A stretch of DNA of 24,434 bases, taken from contig DAISIV010000049.1 of the NCBI GenBank assembly GCA_036821825.1, forward strand, positions 1 through 24,434. Direction: 5' to 3'. This document shows positions 14,279 through 21,872 of the stretch, piece after piece (the stretch's first letter is position 1; each line of letters opens with the position of its first letter). The notes under the pieces are model-generated. The model made no database searches. It was not told the DNA's origin and worked only from the letters and a program-made list of their open reading frames with translations. The DNA comes from CAITZA01 sp937915285 (GTDB taxonomy: Bacteria > Desulfobacterota > Desulfomonilia > Desulfomonilales > Desulfomonilaceae). Made by a program: the position numbers and the translations under genes.

Positions 14279-16834
14279 ATGACTTTAAGAAAATACATCG
14301 TTGTGCCTCCCATGACAGGCGACCTGGAAAATCTCAAAGAAATAGCCGGCAATCTGTGGTTCTCATGGAACATGGATGTGGTGGAACTTTTCGATCACCT
14401 TGACGAAAAACTCTGGAGGGAATCCAACCATAATCCGCTCAAGACCCTCATCCGGCTTTCCAGCGCGAGGCTCAGTCAGATAAAGGCCGATGAAGGGTAC
14501 CGGGCCCATACCCATAAGCTACACGAGAAATTCAGGAATTACATGACCAGCGCCAAGCGCTACGCATACCGTCTCGAGCGCCCCCTGGATTTTACCATCG
14601 CTTATTATTCCCTGGAATTCGGTGTTACGGAATGCCTTCCCGTGTATTCGGGCGGCCTTGGACTCCTTGCCGGGGATCATCTTAAGTCAGCCAGTGATCT
14701 GAATGTGCCTCTGGTCGGAGTCGGACTCATGTACCAGGAAGGTTATTTCCATCAAAAACTCACTGCGGACGGGTGGCAGCAGGAGGTCTATCCAAGGACG
14801 GAATTCGATACTCTTCCGCTCGAAAAGCAGACGGACGCCAATGGCTCGACCATCATACTCTCGGTCGATCTGGCCGGTGAACCAATATATTTCAGGATAC
14901 TGAAAATCAATGTAGGACGTGTGCCACTTTACCTTCTTGACGCCGACATTCCCGAGAATTCCCCAGGCATGAGATCCGTCACTTCCCGACTGTACGGAGG
15001 TGACAGCGAGATGAGGATCAAACAGGAGATCCTTCTTGGTGTAGGTGGAAGCCGCGCCCTCCAGGCCCTCGGAATAGAGCCTTCGGTTTTTCATCTGAAC
15101 GAGGGGCACGCAGCCTTCACATTGCTAGAGAGGGTCCGCTATTTTGTGGAGGAAAAACACCTCACGTTTGATGAAGCCAGCATGATGGTCAAAAGTCAGA
15201 GCATCCTCACGGTTCATACCCCTGTTCCGGCCGGTAATGACGTGTTTGACGCAGGATTGATGGAGAAGTATTTCAGAAAAGAGGTTGAGAGAATCGGGGG
15301 TCGATTCCACAAATTTCTCGAGCTTGGAAGGCGGATTCTCAACGACAGCTCGGAAGGCTTCTGGATGCCGGTGCTGGGTTTACGGCTTTCATCCAGGGCC
15401 AATGGAGTCAGCAGGCTCCATGGACGCGTTGCCCGTGACATGTGGAGACAGGTCTGGCCACACCTGGACAGGGAGGACGTTCCCATTGGCCATGTCACCA
15501 ACGGAGTCCACATACCGTCGTATGTCTCCAGGGATCTGTTAAAGCTGTACGACCGTTATCTGGGGCCTGGATGGACTGAAGATCCTGACAATGAGAAGGT
15601 CTGGCAGCGCGCTCAAACCATCCCGGATACTGAGTTGTGGCGAACCCGTGAGAGATGTAGAAGCCGCCTGATGTATTTCGCCAGGAGAAGACTCATCCGG
15701 CAACTCAAGGGAAGGAACGCCTCGGCCCATGAGATAGACGCAGCCGAGAACGTACTGAATCCGGAAGCTTTGACCATTTGTTTTGCCAGGAGGTTCGCCA
15801 CATACAAACGCGCCACCTTACTGTTCCGCGACCCTGACAGGCTCGCCAGCATTCTGACCAGGCCCGGAAAGCCCGTTCAGCTAATCTTCTCGGGAAAGGC
15901 GCACCCGGCAGATGACGCAGGAAAACAACTAATCCGGTCGATTATCCAGATAATCAAGAAGGAACCTTTCCGCGGACGTGTCGTTTTCATAGAAGACTAC
16001 GACATCAATATAGCGCGCTACCTGGTTCAAGGAGCGGATGTCTGGTTGAACAACCCTCGGCGGCCTCTTGAGGCTTGCGGCACGTCAGGCATGAAGGCGG
16101 CGGCCAATGGGGCCCTGAGTCTGAGTATTCTGGATGGTTGGTGGGATGAGGGTTACCTGGGTGATAACGGATGGGCCATAGGCTCCGGGGAAGAATATGA
16201 AAATACCGAATACCAGGACCAGATCGAGAGCCGGGATCTTTACGACCTGCTGGAACAAAGTGTAGTTCCACTGTTCTATGAACGCGGGGTAGATGACATC
16301 CCGCGTGATTGGATCAGCATGATGAAGAGATCAATCACTACCATTTGTCCGGAATTCAATTCCCACCGAATGGTTTCAGATTATATCGAACACTCGTACG
16401 TGCCGTGCGCCACAACTTCCGAAGTTCTCACAAAAAATGATTTCAGGCTCCTCAAGGAAATGGTCGCCTGGAAGAAACAGATCACCAGGGATTGGTCCAA
16501 TCTAAAAATTGTAGACGTATCGATAGCTGACCAGGAGACTGCGATCAAGGACAAGGAACTGGAAATCTCGGTCACTGTCGAGACGGCAGGACATAACCCG
16601 GATGAACTTAAAGTGGAAATTCTCCACGGACCAATCGATAACTATGAGGAATTCAAGGTAAGGCATGTGACGGTCCTTAAGAATTTCAAACATGCGCAGG
16701 CAAACGGATCGTTCGTGTATTCCGGCAAAATACCTTTACTGTATACAGGCCTTTACGGACACGCAGTGCGAATCACCCCCCAGATGCCGTATCTGCCGGT
16801 CTCGGAATCGTATGACCTTATATTGAGAGGATGA
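14279..16834 (+). CDS. glgP: Alpha-glucan (glycogen/maltodextrin) phosphorylase
   Basis: Releases glucose-1-phosphate from alpha-1,4-glucans with phosphate and PLP; cytoplasmic storage-glucan breakdown. The 851-residue GT35 protein is of the bacterial/archaeal alpha-glucan phosphorylase type rather than the E. coli GlgP/MalP type, with the N-terminal LKEIAGNLWFSWN block. Landmarks are YSLEFGVTECLPVYSGGLG, HLNEGHAAF, GHVTNGVH, FARRFATYKRA and EACGTSGMKAAANG, in which K606 should bind PLP. A C-terminal beta-rich segment (about 730-851) is typical of the subtype. The ATG at 14279 is preferred; a GTG at 14231 would add 16 residues and run through the palindrome. No other glycogen gene is adjacent, so it is probably monocistronic. 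Confidence 0.95.
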   Translation: MTLRKYIVVPPMTGDLENLKEIAGNLWFSWNMDVVELFDHLDEKLWRESNHNPLKTLIRLSSARLSQIKADEGYRAHTHKLHEKFRNYMTSAKRYAYRLERPLDFTIAYYSLEFGVTECLPVYSGGLGLLAGDHLKSASDLNVPLVGVGLMYQEGYFHQKLTADGWQQEVYPRTEFDTLPLEKQTDANGSTIILSVDLAGEPIYFRILKINVGRVPLYLLDADIPENSPGMRSVTSRLYGGDSEMRIKQEILLGVGGSRALQALGIEPSVFHLNEGHAAFTLLERVRYFVEEKHLTFDEASMMVKSQSILTVHTPVPAGNDVFDAGLMEKYFRKEVERIGGRFHKFLELGRRILNDSSEGFWMPVLGLRLSSRANGVSRLHGRVARDMWRQVWPHLDREDVPIGHVTNGVHIPSYVSRDLLKLYDRYLGPGWTEDPDNEKVWQRAQTIPDTELWRTRERCRSRLMYFARRRLIRQLKGRNASAHEIDAAENVLNPEALTICFARRFATYKRATLLFRDPDRLASILTRPGKPVQLIFSGKAHPADDAGKQLIRSIIQIIKKEPFRGRVVFIEDYDINIARYLVQGADVWLNNPRRPLEACGTSGMKAAANGALSLSILDGWWDEGYLGDNGWAIGSGEEYENTEYQDQIESRDLYDLLEQSVVPLFYERGVDDIPRDWISMMKRSITTICPEFNSHRMVSDYIEHSYVPCATTSEVLTKNDFRLLKEMVAWKKQITRDWSNLKIVDVSIADQETAIKDKELEISVTVETAGHNPDELKVEILHGPIDNYEEFKVRHVTVLKNFKHAQANGSFVYSGKIPLLYTGLYGHAVRITPQMPYLPVSESYDLILRG

Positions 16835-16881
16835 TTTCAAAATTTTTTATACAGATATATGGTTATTGTTATGTTATTGAC

Positions 16882-16911
16882 TTGATTATTCCTAAAACAA
16901 CGTGCTAAGTT
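16882..16911 (+). promoter_or_regulatory. Possible promoter upstream of the TauE/SafE gene
   Basis: TTGATT, an 18-base spacer and TAAGTT lie in an AT-rich stretch after the phosphorylase gene. If used, the leader to the TauE/SafE ATG is about 200 bases and contains the repeats at 16943-17030. Confidence 0.28.
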
Positions 16912-16942
16912 AGAGAATCGTTACCCATTGGTTCGGTTGCGC

Positions 16943-17030
16943 TTTATCCATGCAAGTCCGCGACCGACATTTACTGCGACGGATGAGTGTCACAGTCCGT
17001 TGAAAGCTTCACGACGGATTTATCCACGCA
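16943..17030 (+). repeat. Interlaced repeats in the leader of the TauE/SafE gene
   Basis: Three short elements each occur twice: TTTATCCATGCA/TTTATCCACGCA (16943-16954, 17019-17030), AGTCCG (16955-16960, 16994-16999) and CGACGGAT (16977-16984, 17012-17019). TCCG in each AGTCCG can pair with CGGA in the following CGACGGAT, giving two tandem hairpins flanked by the 12-mers. This could be a structured regulatory leader or protein-binding array; I do not recognise a known riboswitch. Confidence 0.4.
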
Positions 17031-17119
17031 TATAAAAAAATTGAATTTAGGACTCGGCTCGAAAGGGGTATCCCAACCTCTTTTGTTAATTGTCGGCACT
17101 TAATCTTCAGGAGGTTTAA

Positions 17120-18286
17120 ATGAAGCGAAGAAGCTGGTTGTTCCTTGGTATTGCCTTGATTGTGGCGGTTGGCGCCATGTTGGCGTTTTCTTTGCCTGCA
17201 GATGCAGGCCCACTGGAAGACGCGATAGCCAAAACGCCGCAGGGCACTGGCAAGGGACAGATCAATCCTAAGGCGGAACCCGGTTTTATGGGAATTCCCG
17301 GCGCTCCCAGGGTATTTTGGCTTTGGGGTATATTGTGGGGCTGCTGGGTTGGCTGGATATTCTCTTCAGTCGGCGCGTTTGGTGGAATTATGGCTGGTGT
17401 CGGTCATATTACTGTTTTCGGACTTGCTGATTACGGCAAGACGTTCAGGGACACCAACCCAACGCTTAACAAATTGCTAACTGACTCGATTCGAGTCTGC
17501 AACCAGTATCTTGTGGGTTTGTCGGCCCTGATATCGTCTGTAACCTATTTCAGGATGGGCCGGCTCGTTATGCCCTTGGGTCTGTGCCTGGCAATAGGTG
17601 GAATCCTGGGCGCCTATCTTGTCCCGGTCCTAACAGCGGGCAAAATCAACCTCAGCATGTACATCGGGTATTTCGGTCTGGTGGTTTTTGCCGTCGCGGG
17701 CGTGCTCTTCTATGAAACCACACCGTCTGGCCAGGCCAGCAGGAAGGCCGCAAAAGCAGCCACAAAGGCTTTTGAGGATGCGCACATCGCCAAAAAGGGT
17801 GGAGACGCCGGTGACACCTCTAATCACGGTGTTCAGGTAAAGCAGTGGGGCGTCGGCAAAATAACCTTCACATTCTATGGTGTGGAATTTTCATTTAATC
17901 CGCTTTGGCCCATTCTCGGTGGATTCGTCATCGCAGCCATCTCCGCCTTTATCGGTGTTGGTGGCGGTTTCCTTTATGTCCCGTTTTTGACTTCCGTCGC
18001 TAAACTCCCCATGTTCATCGTGGCCGGAACGTCCGCTCTTGCGGTTCTCGTCAGCATGATCACCTCCATCTTCACATTCATGTTCGTGAAGCAGACCCAG
18101 GTTGACTTCATACTGATCGGAACGGAACTCATCGGAATCTTTATCGGATCCATCCTGGGTCCGATCACATCCAAGCATATACCTGAAGTATGGCTCAAGC
18201 GCCTTTTCGTGGTCCTGGCCCTTTATGTCGGTATTGGTTACACCACCAAGGGTTTCCTGGGCTATTCGGTTCTTCCGGGTATGTAA
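17120..18286 (+). CDS. TauE/SafE-family sulfite/sulfonate-type exporter
   Basis: Multi-helix inner-membrane permease of the TauE/SafE family, members of which are linked to export of sulfite, sulfoacetate or other organic anions. It has a cleavable-looking or anchoring N-terminal helix (6-28), a short outside segment, then about seven more helices. The family repeat SSVGAFGGIMAGVGHITVFG occurs near residues 82-101 and GVGGGFLYVPFLTS near 279-292. A charged loop of about 45 residues with KAAKAATKAFEDAHIAKKGG separates the two halves, longer than in minimal family members. Length is 388. AGGAGG is perfectly placed before the ATG. A strong terminator follows (18319-18352). The substrate is not determined by sequence; the sulfur link is from family and neighbourhood. 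Confidence 0.88.
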   Translation: MKRRSWLFLGIALIVAVGAMLAFSLPADAGPLEDAIAKTPQGTGKGQINPKAEPGFMGIPGAPRVFWLWGILWGCWVGWIFSSVGAFGGIMAGVGHITVFGLADYGKTFRDTNPTLNKLLTDSIRVCNQYLVGLSALISSVTYFRMGRLVMPLGLCLAIGGILGAYLVPVLTAGKINLSMYIGYFGLVVFAVAGVLFYETTPSGQASRKAAKAATKAFEDAHIAKKGGDAGDTSNHGVQVKQWGVGKITFTFYGVEFSFNPLWPILGGFVIAAISAFIGVGGGFLYVPFLTSVAKLPMFIVAGTSALAVLVSMITSIFTFMFVKQTQVDFILIGTELIGIFIGSILGPITSKHIPEVWLKRLFVVLALYVGIGYTTKGFLGYSVLPGM

Positions 18287-18318
18287 TCAGGTTTTTTCGA
18301 TCAACAGTTCATCATGTG

Positions 18319-18352
18319 AAGCTGGGAGCTTTTTAGAGGCTCCCGGCTTTTT
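18319..18352 (+). terminator. Strong intrinsic terminator after the TauE/SafE gene
   Basis: GCTGGGAGC and GCTCCCGGC pair over nine bases (one G-U), the flanking AA/TT extend the stem, and TTTTT follows. It lies only 11 bases before the next ATG, so it may act as an attenuator for the downstream gene. Confidence 0.8.
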
Positions 18353-18363
18353 ACGGATTCATC

Positions 18364-18960
18364 ATGGAAATGAACCCCGTCTTCACCTTTATTGATCCAT
18401 TTCTCATCTGGTTCTACAGATTGACGGGGCATGCTTTCCTTGATTTCATTATTGGGACCACGGTGTTGGCCTTTTTTGCGGTTCTGATCGGTGAATTCTG
18501 CATCTCCCTGGCTTTTCTGGCGGCCAGGAAGAAAATAGACCAGACATCTAGCGAAGTGGTCCATTATCAGAATCTTTCCATGAAGGCGATTGCGTCGGGG
18601 GACAAACAATCGTACGATGCGGCAAACAAGTTAGCCAATGACGCGTTCGGAAAGTCATTCTTCCTGCAAATCGCTCTATCAGCGGCATTTCTGTGGCCGG
18701 CCCTGATGTCAGCAGCATGGATGCAGCCACGATTTCAGGAAGTCGAATTTCAGACGCCTTTCGAAGATTATTCCGTCGGCTATCTGTTCTTTTTTATCAT
18801 CCTTTATGTTCCGGTTTGTTATATATTCAAGAAATACAAATACAGGCTCCCTTATTTCAGGAGCATAAAATCGGTTCTTGATACATACGAGAGAAGCGCC
18901 AAGGAAATGAAGACACCTGCTGACTACATTTCAGAGGCCAAAAAAGAACAACACGGTTGA
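18364..18960 (+). CDS. Three-helix membrane protein, EMC3/DUF106-like topology
   Basis: Not assigned to a family with confidence. Of 198 residues, helix 1 is about 25-53. A 45-residue charged amphipathic linker follows (KIDQTSSEVVHYQNLSMKAIASGDKQSYD), then helices at about 98-120 and 138-155 and a basic tail (KKYKYRLPYFRS, then a charged C-terminus). A long first helix, a Lys/Gly/Asp-rich cytoplasmic linker and two further helices recall the DUF106/EMC3 insertase layout, but this is a topology impression only. The gene follows the TauE/SafE terminator by 11 bases, with a poor ribosome-binding site, so expression probably needs read-through or an internal promoter. An ATG two codons in is equally possible as start. 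Confidence 0.75.
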   Translation: MEMNPVFTFIDPFLIWFYRLTGHAFLDFIIGTTVLAFFAVLIGEFCISLAFLAARKKIDQTSSEVVHYQNLSMKAIASGDKQSYDAANKLANDAFGKSFFLQIALSAAFLWPALMSAAWMQPRFQEVEFQTPFEDYSVGYLFFFIILYVPVCYIFKKYKYRLPYFRSIKSVLDTYERSAKEMKTPADYISEAKKEQHG

Positions 18961-18963
18961 CTG

Positions 18964-18975
18964 TGATTTAAATCA
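18964..18975. promoter_or_regulatory. CRP/FNR-like palindrome upstream of the molybdopterin gene
   Basis: TGATTTAAATCA is a perfect 12-base palindrome of the form TGAT-N4-ATCA, and with the preceding bases reads TGTGA-N6-TCAgg. Both resemble CRP/FNR-family half-sites. It lies 101 bases before the ATG at 19077. TTGACC (18994-18999) with a poor TTTTTA 17 bases later could be the promoter just downstream. Confidence 0.4.
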
Positions 18976-19076
18976 GGTGATTTTTTAGAAGTTTTGACCA
19001 AATTCCTTAATTCTACTTTTTACAACTAATCGTTATTAAGACTCATAGATAATCGAAGCAATGAGAGGGATACGAA

Positions 19077-21170
19077 ATGTCCGAAAGTTCTAAGCATGTT
19101 GTTTACAGTGTTTGTAACATGTGCACGGTCCGCTGTCCGATCGAGGTTGAGGTGGAGAACGGCGCTGTCAAACACATTTGGGGGAACCCGCATATCTTTG
19201 GCGGTCGGTATCTGTGTCCAAGGGGCGCAGCGGGCAAGGTCTTTGAAAACGACACCGAACGTCTTCAGTATCCGATGATTCGCGAGGGTGAACGCGGCTC
19301 AGGTCGCTGGCGCCGAGCCTCATGGGAAGAGGCCCTGGATTACGTGGCTGAAAACCTCAAGAAGGTCATAGAGAAATATGGCCCTGAGAGCATCGTCCTG
19401 GGCGACCGCGGTGGAGCCTTCACCGACATAGAGAAGGCCTTTATCAAGGCGCTGGGATCTCCGAATTACTTCAACCACCATGGCGCATGCTCCAACAGTG
19501 TTCACAACGCTCATAACGGAATCGCAGGCCATAGAAGAAATACGGTTTCCTATGACTGGAAGAATTGTGAATACGCTATTCTTTTCGGAAGAAACATCCT
19601 TGAGTCCATCGGATCCAAAGAGGCCAAGGATTTCATAGACGCGCTGGAACGCGGTATGAAATTCACACATGTCGATGTGCGCTGGAATTACACTGCGGCC
19701 AAGGCCGACAAGTTCCTTCTGATAAAACCCGGTGGTGACTACGCCCTGGTTCTGGCTCTCATCAATGTCATCATTTCCGAGAAACTTTACGACTCTGAAT
19801 TCGTGAACAAGTGGGTCATCGGTTTTGACGAACTCTCCAGGTTCATTACACCCTATACACCTGAATGGGCGGCTCAGGAAATCGGGGCCAGCGCCAAGGA
19901 CATCTTCCAGATAGCACGAGATCTAGCCAAGGCCAAACCGGCTGTCATCATCAATCAGGGTTGGATGACAGCATGGACTGCCGATGACTATTACCTCCGC
20001 CGCGCAATATACATGCTATATGGACTCTTGGGGGCTTATGAGGCCAAAGGTGGTCTGCTCTTCAACAAAAATGAGGTGGACGCCGGTTATAAGCCGCTAA
20101 AGAAGCTCGTTGACGGCCCGCCTAAAGTCGAAAAGAAGCGTTTCGACGGCTGCGGCTGGAAATACAAGCACCTATCCGGCGACTACGGTCTGGCCCAGAT
20201 GCTTCCCCACGCTATCGTCACAGAAGATCCATACCCTGTTAAGGCATTCATTAACTACCGTTTCGATCCGCTGTCTTCATTCCCGGATCCGGTGGCCTAT
20301 GCCGAAGCATTGAAGAAACTCGACCTGCTGGTCACAATAGATGTCAATTACAGTCATACAGGCTGGATATCGGATGTGGTGCTGCCTGAATGCACCTACC
20401 TCGAAAGAACGGACGCAGTAATAGTGAAGTCCGGGCCTAAACCCGCGCTATGGATGCGTCGCAAGGCCGTAGAGCCGAAATACGACTCCAAACCAAAGTA
20501 TTGGATATTCAAGCAGCTTGCCGACAGGCTTGGCATCGGACAGTATTTCCCCTTTGAAACCGTTGAGGAACTGATTGAATGGCAGCTCAAGGATATGGAA
20601 ATCCACATGTCCGATTTCGACGCAAAGGGCGTCGTATCGCTTGCCAAGGATCAGATCATGTGGGATCGCAAGGAGGGCCTGAAATTCAAAACACCTTCCA
20701 AGAAGCTGGAATTCGTGACCAGCATGCTTGAAAACAACGGCATGCAGTCCTTCCCGCCTTACACGCCTCCAGCCTCTCCGCCCGAAGGCCATTTCAGGCT
20801 TGTCACCGGTAAGGTAGCCGTCCATACACAGGGAACTTCGCTCAATAACCCGCTGCTTAACGAACTCCAGGGACAGAACTGCCTGTGGATTAACTCGGCT
20901 GAGGCCAAAAAGCTGGGCATCCTTGACAGGGACCAGGTTGAGGTTTCGGTCAACGGCATAGTCCAGACATGCCGGGCCAGGACCACTGACCTGATCCACC
21001 CGCAGGCCGTTTACACCCTTCACGGTTTCGGAAGGGAGATACCGCTGCAGACAAGGGCGTACAAGAAGGGTATGCGAGACAACACATTGATGACAGGTCT
21101 GCTGACCGTAGCGGTTGGTGGAAACTGCCCCATAACGGACTGTTTTGTAAGGGTAGCCAAGGCAAAATAG
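19077..21170 (+). CDS. Cytoplasmic molybdopterin (bis-MGD) oxidoreductase, catalytic subunit
   Basis: Mo/W-bis-MGD enzyme of the DMSO-reductase superfamily, nearest in feel to thiosulfate/polysulfide reductase catalytic subunits. An N-terminal [4Fe-4S] site is complete: C13-x2-C16-x3-C20 and C47 in LCPRG. C138 in HHGACSNSVHN is the likely metal-ligand position. ILFGRNILES, a late CTYLERTD segment and the C-terminal cofactor-binding domain (about 575-697) follow. There is no twin-arginine signal: the sequence begins MSESSKHVVYSVCNMC, so it should stay in the cytoplasm, unlike PhsA/PsrA. Formate dehydrogenase is unlikely because the Sec/Cys-His motif is missing. Length 697. AGAGG precedes the ATG. 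It leads a three-gene unit with the ferredoxin and NADPH-type subunits. The substrate is unknown. Confidence 0.88.
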   Translation: MSESSKHVVYSVCNMCTVRCPIEVEVENGAVKHIWGNPHIFGGRYLCPRGAAGKVFENDTERLQYPMIREGERGSGRWRRASWEEALDYVAENLKKVIEKYGPESIVLGDRGGAFTDIEKAFIKALGSPNYFNHHGACSNSVHNAHNGIAGHRRNTVSYDWKNCEYAILFGRNILESIGSKEAKDFIDALERGMKFTHVDVRWNYTAAKADKFLLIKPGGDYALVLALINVIISEKLYDSEFVNKWVIGFDELSRFITPYTPEWAAQEIGASAKDIFQIARDLAKAKPAVIINQGWMTAWTADDYYLRRAIYMLYGLLGAYEAKGGLLFNKNEVDAGYKPLKKLVDGPPKVEKKRFDGCGWKYKHLSGDYGLAQMLPHAIVTEDPYPVKAFINYRFDPLSSFPDPVAYAEALKKLDLLVTIDVNYSHTGWISDVVLPECTYLERTDAVIVKSGPKPALWMRRKAVEPKYDSKPKYWIFKQLADRLGIGQYFPFETVEELIEWQLKDMEIHMSDFDAKGVVSLAKDQIMWDRKEGLKFKTPSKKLEFVTSMLENNGMQSFPPYTPPASPPEGHFRLVTGKVAVHTQGTSLNNPLLNELQGQNCLWINSAEAKKLGILDRDQVEVSVNGIVQTCRARTTDLIHPQAVYTLHGFGREIPLQTRAYKKGMRDNTLMTGLLTVAVGGNCPITDCFVRVAKAK

Positions 21171-21239
21171 ACGCTAGAGGACAGCCCGATTGTTGTACAC
21201 CTTTTGAGTGAGTTTTTTTAAGACTTAGGAGTATTTTCG

Positions 21240-21752
21240 ATGAGTGATTATTATATATATCAGGATCAGTTGAGATGCATTGGATGCAGGGCATGTGAAG
21301 TCCACTGCAAGACCAAGAACGATGTTCCGGTGGGTCCCAGTTTCTGTAAGATCATCCCGGTAGGTCCATACATGCAGGGTGATGTTCCACGGGTGCAGTT
21401 CATATTCATGCCCTGCTTCCATTGTGAGCATCCATGGTGCGTTTCGGCCTGCCCAACGGGCGCAATGCAGAAACGGGCTGAAGATGGTGTCGTTTTCGTA
21501 GATCCTGCCGCGTGCATAGGTTGCAAGGCCTGTATAACCGCCTGTCCTTGGGGCGCTCCGCAATGGAACAAGGAAAACGGGCGGGTCTTCAAATGCGATT
21601 ACTGCAAGGACAGGATTGACGAAGGGCTTCAGCCTGCATGTGTGACCGGTTGCACCACTGCCGCCCTGAAGTGGGTATCGCCTGCGGAATCCTCCAGCAT
21701 GAGGCGGGAGAAATTCGCGAAAATAATTGCCAAGGACAGCCCGAATACGTAA
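21240..21752 (+). CDS. Four-cluster [4Fe-4S] ferredoxin subunit (PsrB/DmsB/NrfC type)
   Basis: Electron-transfer subunit with exactly sixteen motif cysteines for four cubane clusters: C13/16/19/23, C59/62/67/71, C92/95/98/102 and C119/122/134/138. It is 170 residues long, with no signal peptide, and the spacing HCEHPWCVSACPTGA followed by CIGCKACITACPWGAP is typical of the polysulfide/DMSO reductase iron-sulfur subunits. It probably wires the upstream molybdopterin subunit to the downstream flavoprotein. AGGAG lies nine bases before the ATG. The gap to the molybdopterin gene is 69 bases and shows no terminator. Confidence 0.95.
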   Translation: MSDYYIYQDQLRCIGCRACEVHCKTKNDVPVGPSFCKIIPVGPYMQGDVPRVQFIFMPCFHCEHPWCVSACPTGAMQKRAEDGVVFVDPAACIGCKACITACPWGAPQWNKENGRVFKCDYCKDRIDEGLQPACVTGCTTAALKWVSPAESSSMRREKFAKIIAKDSPNT

Positions 21753-21788
21753 TAGGTTCCGGGATAGTGGTCGCTCCAGCTATTGGCC

Positions 21789-21842
21789 GGGGCGACCCGT
21801 TGCGTCAAATCCGTTTAGTCGAGACTCGCCCCAAGCCTCGAC
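21789..21842 (+). promoter_or_regulatory. Competing stems in the gap before the flavoprotein gene
   Basis: In the 120-base gap, GGGGCGA (21789-21795) can pair with TCGCCCC (21826-21832), while GTCGAG (21818-21823) can pair with CTCGAC (21837-21842). The second hairpin encloses TCGCCCC, so the two are mutually exclusive. No T-run follows. It may tune subunit ratios or be chance. Confidence 0.25.
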
Positions 21843-21872
21843 CGGCGTTTGAATGGTTTATAGGAGCACGAA

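Noticed and set aside
19077..21170. Formate dehydrogenase identity for the molybdopterin enzyme
   Set aside because: No Sec/Cys-His active-site motif; the ligand region reads GACSNSVHN, closer to the sulfur-reductase type.
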